Assembly (NCBI GenBank): GCA_026417895.1
Contig: JAOACJ010000002.1
Span: 1-52,607 of the forward strand
Length of the DNA stretch: 52,607 nt
Source of the DNA: Patescibacteria group bacterium
GTDB lineage: Bacteria > Patescibacteriota > Patescibacteriia > UBA2591 > CALHIP01
Direction: 5' to 3'
In this document: positions 48,812 to 52,607 of the stretch, piece after piece
Numbering within the stretch: position 1 is the first letter of the stretch
How the letters are laid out: each line of letters opens with the position of its first letter
Notes under the pieces: model-generated
Told to the model about the DNA's origin: nothing
Seen by the model: only the letters and a program-made list of their open reading frames with translations
Databases searched by the model: none
Made by a program: the position numbers and the translations under genes

Positions 48812-49504
48812 TTATCTTCTATAAATCTTGATTTCGCCAAAAATTTTATTTTGTTCAACTTTTATCATCTGCCTTTTCACTAATTCTAAGATAGCTAAAA
48901 AACTAATAATAATTTCTAATTTAGATTTTGCTTTTTTCATTAAAAAATTAAAATTAAATTTTCTTTTTAACTTCAGAATCCCGTCAATCTCTTTAATTTT
49001 ATCAGTTAAAGAAATTATTTTTCTTTTTATTTTTTTTCTAATTAAAAGCTCTTTTTCTAGATTTTTAATTAGTAACTGAAAAGAGGTGAAAATTTTTTTG
49101 AGGCCGACCTTTTTCGGCGGAATAAAAAGCCTTTCATTTAAGAAAAATTTTTCCCGAGAAAAGGAGTATCGTTTGTGACCCAGAATGTCTTTAATAATTT
49201 TTGTTGCCTGTTGATACTCTTTATAAATTTTAAGCTGCTCTTCAAACTTCAAAATTTCTTTCTCCTCTTCTTGAGTCAAATGAGGTAGTAAAATAATCGA
49301 TTTGAGATATAAAAGTTTAGCCGCTAGGTAGAGAAAGTCCGCTAATTCGTGCAAGGCAACGTCTTTGATTTTGTCTAAATAGTCAATAAATTGATCAGTA
49401 ATTTTAGCTAAAGAAATTTTAGAAATATCTAATTTTTCTTCCTCAATCAATTTTAAAAGAAGATCAAGTGGTCCGGAAAATTGATCCAATTTAATCTCAT
49501 ACAT
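48812..49504 (-). CDS. scpA: SMC-ScpAB complex subunit ScpA
   Basis: This 230-aa kleisin opens with the family hallmark YEIKLDQFSGPLDLLLKLIEEEKLDISKISLAKITDQF, followed by DFLYLAAKLLYLKS near residues 56-69, and ends with a winged-helix segment (SFLAILELVKRQMIKVEQNKIFGEI). It bridges the SMC heads with ScpB. The middle is Lys-rich and divergent. Confidence 0.95.
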   Translation of the reverse strand: MYEIKLDQFSGPLDLLLKLIEEEKLDISKISLAKITDQFIDYLDKIKDVALHELADFLYLAAKLLYLKSIILLPHLTQEEEKEILKFEEQLKIYKEYQQATKIIKDILGHKRYSFSREKFFLNERLFIPPKKVGLKKIFTSFQLLIKNLEKELLIRKKIKRKIISLTDKIKEIDGILKLKRKFNFNFLMKKAKSKLEIIISFLAILELVKRQMIKVEQNKIFGEIKIYRR

Positions 49505-49558
49505 AAAATAATAAACAATGAATTTCTATATCCTCTACGGTTCGGTTGTCGAAGCAAA

Positions 49559-50029
49559 CTATTTTTTCTTACTGAAATTACCCTGAGTAGGTTTTTCTAG
49601 TTTTAGGAAATCTTTTACCTTTAATCTCAAAGAATCAGTATAACTACCAGCATTAATAATCATCTCCTTCGTCTTCAATAAAGCTTTATCAAGATAAAGT
49701 GGTACCCTTTTATGAAGTGAAGCAAAAGGAGTAATAGTCCCTGGCTTAATCTTAAAAAAGGTTTTCATTACTCCTTCTTTGGCAATTTCAACTTTCTTTG
49801 CTTTGAGTGCTTTTTTTAATTTCTTTAGGTCGGCTAATCTTGAAGCCGGCAAAACTAAAATAGCATAACCTTTCTCGGTTTTAATCACCAAGGTTTTGGC
49901 AATCTTATTAATTTTTTCTCGAAGTGTTTGGGCTAAGTCGTAAGCAGTATAAACAGTGCGGTGAACAATCTTTTCAAATTTAACTTTATTTTTCTCAAGA
50001 TAATTAAGAATTTTTTTAGGGATGGCCAT
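49559..50029 (-). CDS. YbaK/ProX-type aminoacyl-tRNA deacylase domain protein
   Basis: This 156-aa protein fits the YbaK/EbsC fold: KVKFEKIVHRTVYTAYDLAQTL at the start, AKTLVIKTEKGYAILVLPAS with the likely catalytic Lys of the KTL strand, and a central GTITPFASLHKRVPLYLDKALLKTKEMIINAG. Family members clear mischarged tRNAs (Cys or Ala on Pro tRNA). Specificity cannot be read here. It is closely spaced with the winged-helix gene (7 bp). Confidence 0.85.
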   Translation of the reverse strand: MAIPKKILNYLEKNKVKFEKIVHRTVYTAYDLAQTLREKINKIAKTLVIKTEKGYAILVLPASRLADLKKLKKALKAKKVEIAKEGVMKTFFKIKPGTITPFASLHKRVPLYLDKALLKTKEMIINAGSYTDSLRLKVKDFLKLEKPTQGNFSKKK

Positions 50030-50036
50030 AAAATTT

Positions 50037-50330
50037 TTAATTTTTAATTTTTAAAGGCAGTTTTTGCCCTTGATTCAAAATTCTTTTTGCTAACTGTCGA
50101 CCGAAGGTAGTTAGCTTGATTTCTTTAATAAATAATTTATGAGGAGTTTTTTTTGCCACAACAGAAATCAGTTCTTTTTTCATTAATCTTTCTAAACTCT
50201 TAGTAATAATACCTTTAATATTTTTACCTGCTCTTCCTTTATAAAATTTAACTATTTCCTCAAATAAAATTTTACCAGAACGAAAATAAGATTCAAGAAT
50301 AATTTTTCTTTGCAGATTTGATAGATACAT
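50037..50330 (-). CDS. Putative winged-helix protein
   Basis: This 97-aa protein has a helical start (LSNLQRKIILESYFRSGKI), a recognition-type segment (GIITKSLERLMKKELISVV) and a wing (THKLFIKEIKLTTFG-like strands). This arrangement suggests a DNA-binding winged helix. It could be an autoregulator or a small DNA-binding protein. It lies 11 bp after the GNAT protein gene. Confidence 0.55.
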   Translation of the reverse strand: MYLSNLQRKIILESYFRSGKILFEEIVKFYKGRAGKNIKGIITKSLERLMKKELISVVAKKTPHKLFIKEIKLTTFGRQLAKRILNQGQKLPLKIKN

Positions 50331-50341
50331 AGAATGCTGTT

Positions 50342-52607
50342 TTAATCAACCATTACTTCATATTTTTGATACAACGCATCTTCACCTTCATCATAGTAGT
50401 CAGGAACAAGCACAGACTCTTTTAATAAAACACCTAAATTCTTTAAATCTTCCTCATGTCTTTCAAAAAGATCTTGAGAATCTTCGCGAAGATGCATATC
50501 AAAGAAAATTGATTGATTCCTAATTTTAGCTTCTTCTTTAATTCGTTTAATTACTTCCTTAACAAGAGACCAACCCAAGCCTTGTCCTCGTGAATCAGGT
50601 CTGACTGCAATATCGTCAAGATAAACACAAAACTCGCCTTCATCAGTTTCATCTTCATAAGCAATAGCATAGCCAAGTAATTTTGACTCTTGCTCATCTA
50701 ATCTTTGTCCATAAATGACGACAGAGTATTTCAAGCCATTTTTCTCTTTTAAATCATTAATCATCTCTTGTCCGCGTACTAAACCAATTTCTTGATAAAC
50801 CTGGCGCTCTAACTCTACAATCAATTTAAAATCATTTTCATTTAAATTTCTCTGTAGAAGGTTTCTCAACTCAATTTTTTTAGATACCGCCCTCTCTCTT
50901 CTTTTTCTTTTTTCTTTGATCAATTTAACCGACCTTCCTTCAGCCTCAAGAAAATAATCATCTCGACCATTATACCCTCCAATTTTAGAATATTTTGTCC
51001 CAGCTTCGGGCAATTTAGCCAACTCAGAAGGAGTGGGTAAATCATTATTTGCTTTACCTAAAACAAGTTTTTTTACACCAATTGCCTGAGCGTATCTTGT
51101 CAAATAAGTCCGCAATTGATGCCAAAGCTCAGTTGGATAATTTGAGGAATAAAGTGTGTTGGCTTCAATATTATCAACAACTAAAGATGTTTCACCATTC
51201 TCGTCCGCACCAAGCCAACACCAAGCCGCTAAAATTGGTTCCCCTTTTGTTTCGTCATAAATATTAACAATCTGAATACCTAAATCAGTTAAATAATCAG
51301 CGATTGGAGATTCCTCGCCCATATGGCTTGATTCAATACGAATACAACAAGGTGAATAATTTCCTTGGTAAAGATCAATATCTGGGTTTCTGGGCCAGAC
51401 AAAAATGCTCATTGGTCTATTTTCTAACTTTTCTTTTTCTTTTTCTCCTTTTTCAGAAAAAAGATTAACCAGGGTTTGGGTATCAGATTCAAAATGAGTA
51501 AATTGTTCACTCACCCTTTCCTCTATTTCCTGCTTTAAAGATTCTGCTCTTTCTTGACCAAGAGGAGAAAGTAAAGACACGAAATTGTTGCGAAAAAATG
51601 CCAAGCGTCTTTCCAGTTGAGACAATCGTTTTATCAAATCTTCTTTAATTTGAGCTAATTCTGACTTAATTTTTAACAGTTCGGCGCTTTGATAGATCTT
51701 GGTTGACAGAAGTTCTTGATATTTCTTCTCTTTATTAGTCAGACTTTCTTGTGTTTCGATTAAGTCTTTCTTTAAAACCGTGAAGCTATTAATTTCGCCC
51801 AAAATTTTATCCCAAAGAGAGATTTTTTTAATTTTTAAAAGTTTGTTCTTCAAGTTTTCAATTCCTTTTTTAATGCCTTCCCTTTTCTTCTCGCTAGTGG
51901 TTTGAGTCAATATCTTTTCCATTTCTTTAATGTTTATCTCTATTTCTTCAGCTTCTCTTGGTAAAACTTCTGTTTGAACGAGTTCTTTTTGGTAATTCTT
52001 TAAAACACCTTTGATTTGATAGGTATAAATTTCAATTGTTTGGCCTAGACGATTAATTGGAAAAGATATTCTTTCAGACAATGGGACTAATTCTTTGCCT
52101 GTCCGAAGAATAAAATAGTGAGTTTCTTCATAATTAAGCCATCTTTCAGTGTTAATTCCGCCTCTTTCTAACGCTCTAATAATTTCTCTATTGCGCGAAA
52201 AGGTCAAAAGTTTTTCCTGCATCCTCTGACGAAATGTCAAGCTTTGTGGGTCCAGATCAGGAGATCGTGTAAGAATTTCTTTTTTGCTTTCAAAAAGAAA
52301 TCGAATTTTTTCTTTAGCAATTTCGTCAAATTCGGGGTATTTAATAATAAGTTTTGTGGCAAAACGAGGGTTGTTTAAAATAGCATCTTTAAAAAAGTCA
52401 TTTTCCTTAACAAGAGAAATAAACTTTTCCGAATTTCTAATAAACACACATAGGCTTATAGCAGATTCAATTGAGTTTTTAATTTGAGAGGCAAAGCCGG
52501 GACAAAAATTTTCAATTTCATAGACTATTGCTCGAAGCTCTGGAAGATTATTAAATAATTCTTCTGCAGAAATAAAACAGGACCAGTTCTCTTGGATTTT
52601 GAAGGCG
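50342..52607 (-). CDS. Multidomain protein with C-terminal GNAT acetyltransferase (5' partial)
   Basis: The reading frame stays open to the right edge (52607), with no in-frame ATG upstream of a GTG at 52447, so the start probably lies outside the window. The visible 754 residues comprise a helical N-terminal region, a coiled coil (middle), a domain with SIFVWPRNPDIDLYQGNYSPCCIR and a C-terminal GNAT fold. The last contains VYLDDIAVRPDSRGQGLGWSLVKEVIKRI, the acetyl-CoA loop (R/Q-x-x-G-x-G/A). Substrate unknown. It is cytoplasmic. The CCIR and HxGEES region may be a second enzyme-like domain, not recognised. Confidence 0.7.
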   Translation of the reverse strand, partial: AFKIQENWSCFISAEELFNNLPELRAIVYEIENFCPGFASQIKNSIESAISLCVFIRNSEKFISLVKENDFFKDAILNNPRFATKLIIKYPEFDEIAKEKIRFLFESKKEILTRSPDLDPQSLTFRQRMQEKLLTFSRNREIIRALERGGINTERWLNYEETHYFILRTGKELVPLSERISFPINRLGQTIEIYTYQIKGVLKNYQKELVQTEVLPREAEEIEINIKEMEKILTQTTSEKKREGIKKGIENLKNKLLKIKKISLWDKILGEINSFTVLKKDLIETQESLTNKEKKYQELLSTKIYQSAELLKIKSELAQIKEDLIKRLSQLERRLAFFRNNFVSLLSPLGQERAESLKQEIEERVSEQFTHFESDTQTLVNLFSEKGEKEKEKLENRPMSIFVWPRNPDIDLYQGNYSPCCIRIESSHMGEESPIADYLTDLGIQIVNIYDETKGEPILAAWCWLGADENGETSLVVDNIEANTLYSSNYPTELWHQLRTYLTRYAQAIGVKKLVLGKANNDLPTPSELAKLPEAGTKYSKIGGYNGRDDYFLEAEGRSVKLIKEKRKRRERAVSKKIELRNLLQRNLNENDFKLIVELERQVYQEIGLVRGQEMINDLKEKNGLKYSVVIYGQRLDEQESKLLGYAIAYEDETDEGEFCVYLDDIAVRPDSRGQGLGWSLVKEVIKRIKEEAKIRNQSIFFDMHLREDSQDLFERHEEDLKNLGVLLKESVLVPDYYDEGEDALYQKYEVMVD

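Noticed and set aside
50342-52447. A complete 701-aa gene starting at the GTG at 52447
   Set aside because: The frame continues open, without an in-frame stop, to the window edge, so the gene is more likely cut there.

Overview
The window looks like a chromosomal segment from a Candidate Phyla Radiation (Patescibacteria) bacterium, most likely a Parcubacteria-like lineage; this is inferred from gene content and style, since there is no rRNA gene here. It is AT-rich and gene-dense. It carries many long secreted beta-rich proteins, free-standing four-helix-bundle (23S IVS-type) and GxxExxY genes, a VirB4/TraD-like ATPase with no other transfer genes, short ribosomal proteins and many starts without a Shine-Dalgarno sequence. 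TGA is used as an ordinary stop (for example at 1481 and 37031), which argues against the Gracilibacteria/Absconditabacteria code.

Region 1-16.8 kb (all minus strand) is a cell-surface island. From its upstream end it encodes a cohesin-like membrane protein (14877-16472), a large exported protein (13333-14859), an unknown 223-aa protein, a 1019-aa beta-repeat protein, a glycosyltransferase-like protein, two paralogous small membrane proteins, a methyltransferase, a 174-aa membrane protein sharing its C-terminal domain with the 508-aa protein, two paralogous secreted beta proteins (539 and 576 aa), a DUF916-like membrane-anchored protein, and a secreted protein whose last visible residues begin a dockerin-type motif. 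The cohesin-like and dockerin-like ends suggest a non-cellulosomal surface assembly.

The most unusual feature of this island is a set of small cassettes. Two four-helix-bundle genes (cassettes A and B) and one truncated GxxExxY gene (cassette C) sit between operon genes, each flanked by its own family of imperfect inverted repeats. The arms abut or overlap the neighbours' start or stop codons. Related ORF-less inverted-repeat elements lie at 8689-8782, 20624-20741, 21075-21174 and 45928-46006. The layout resembles the intervening sequences of 23S rRNA, but placed in mRNA operons.

Region 16.9-30.3 kb holds a membrane glycosyltransferase, argS, rpmA, miaA (with a low-complexity in-frame insertion), a flavodoxin-like gene, a B12-type radical SAM gene with a membrane protein and a CDP-alcohol phosphatidyltransferase, a MacAB-type exporter (permease, ATPase, long adaptor), a decayed subtilase end, and a Sua5/YrdC tRNA-modification gene.

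Region 30.3-39 kb (plus strand) holds an AmmeMemoRadiSam-type radical SAM gene, clpB under a textbook CIRCE operator that overlaps its promoter, a secreted lytic-transglycosylase-like repeat protein, a LigB/Memo-like gene and a PriA homologue with eroded helicase motifs.

Region 39-52.6 kb (minus strand) holds a glycosyltransferase, tRNA-Gln, dnaX, the TraD/VirB4-like ATPase, a tRNA cluster (Trp, Thr, Tyr, Thr) with rpmG, a TPR protein whose stop codon lies inside a tRNA gene, fba and tpiA, scpB and scpA separated by tRNA-Val, a YbaK deacylase, a winged-helix protein and a partial GNAT protein that runs off the window. All functions are read from sequence motifs only; no database search was run.
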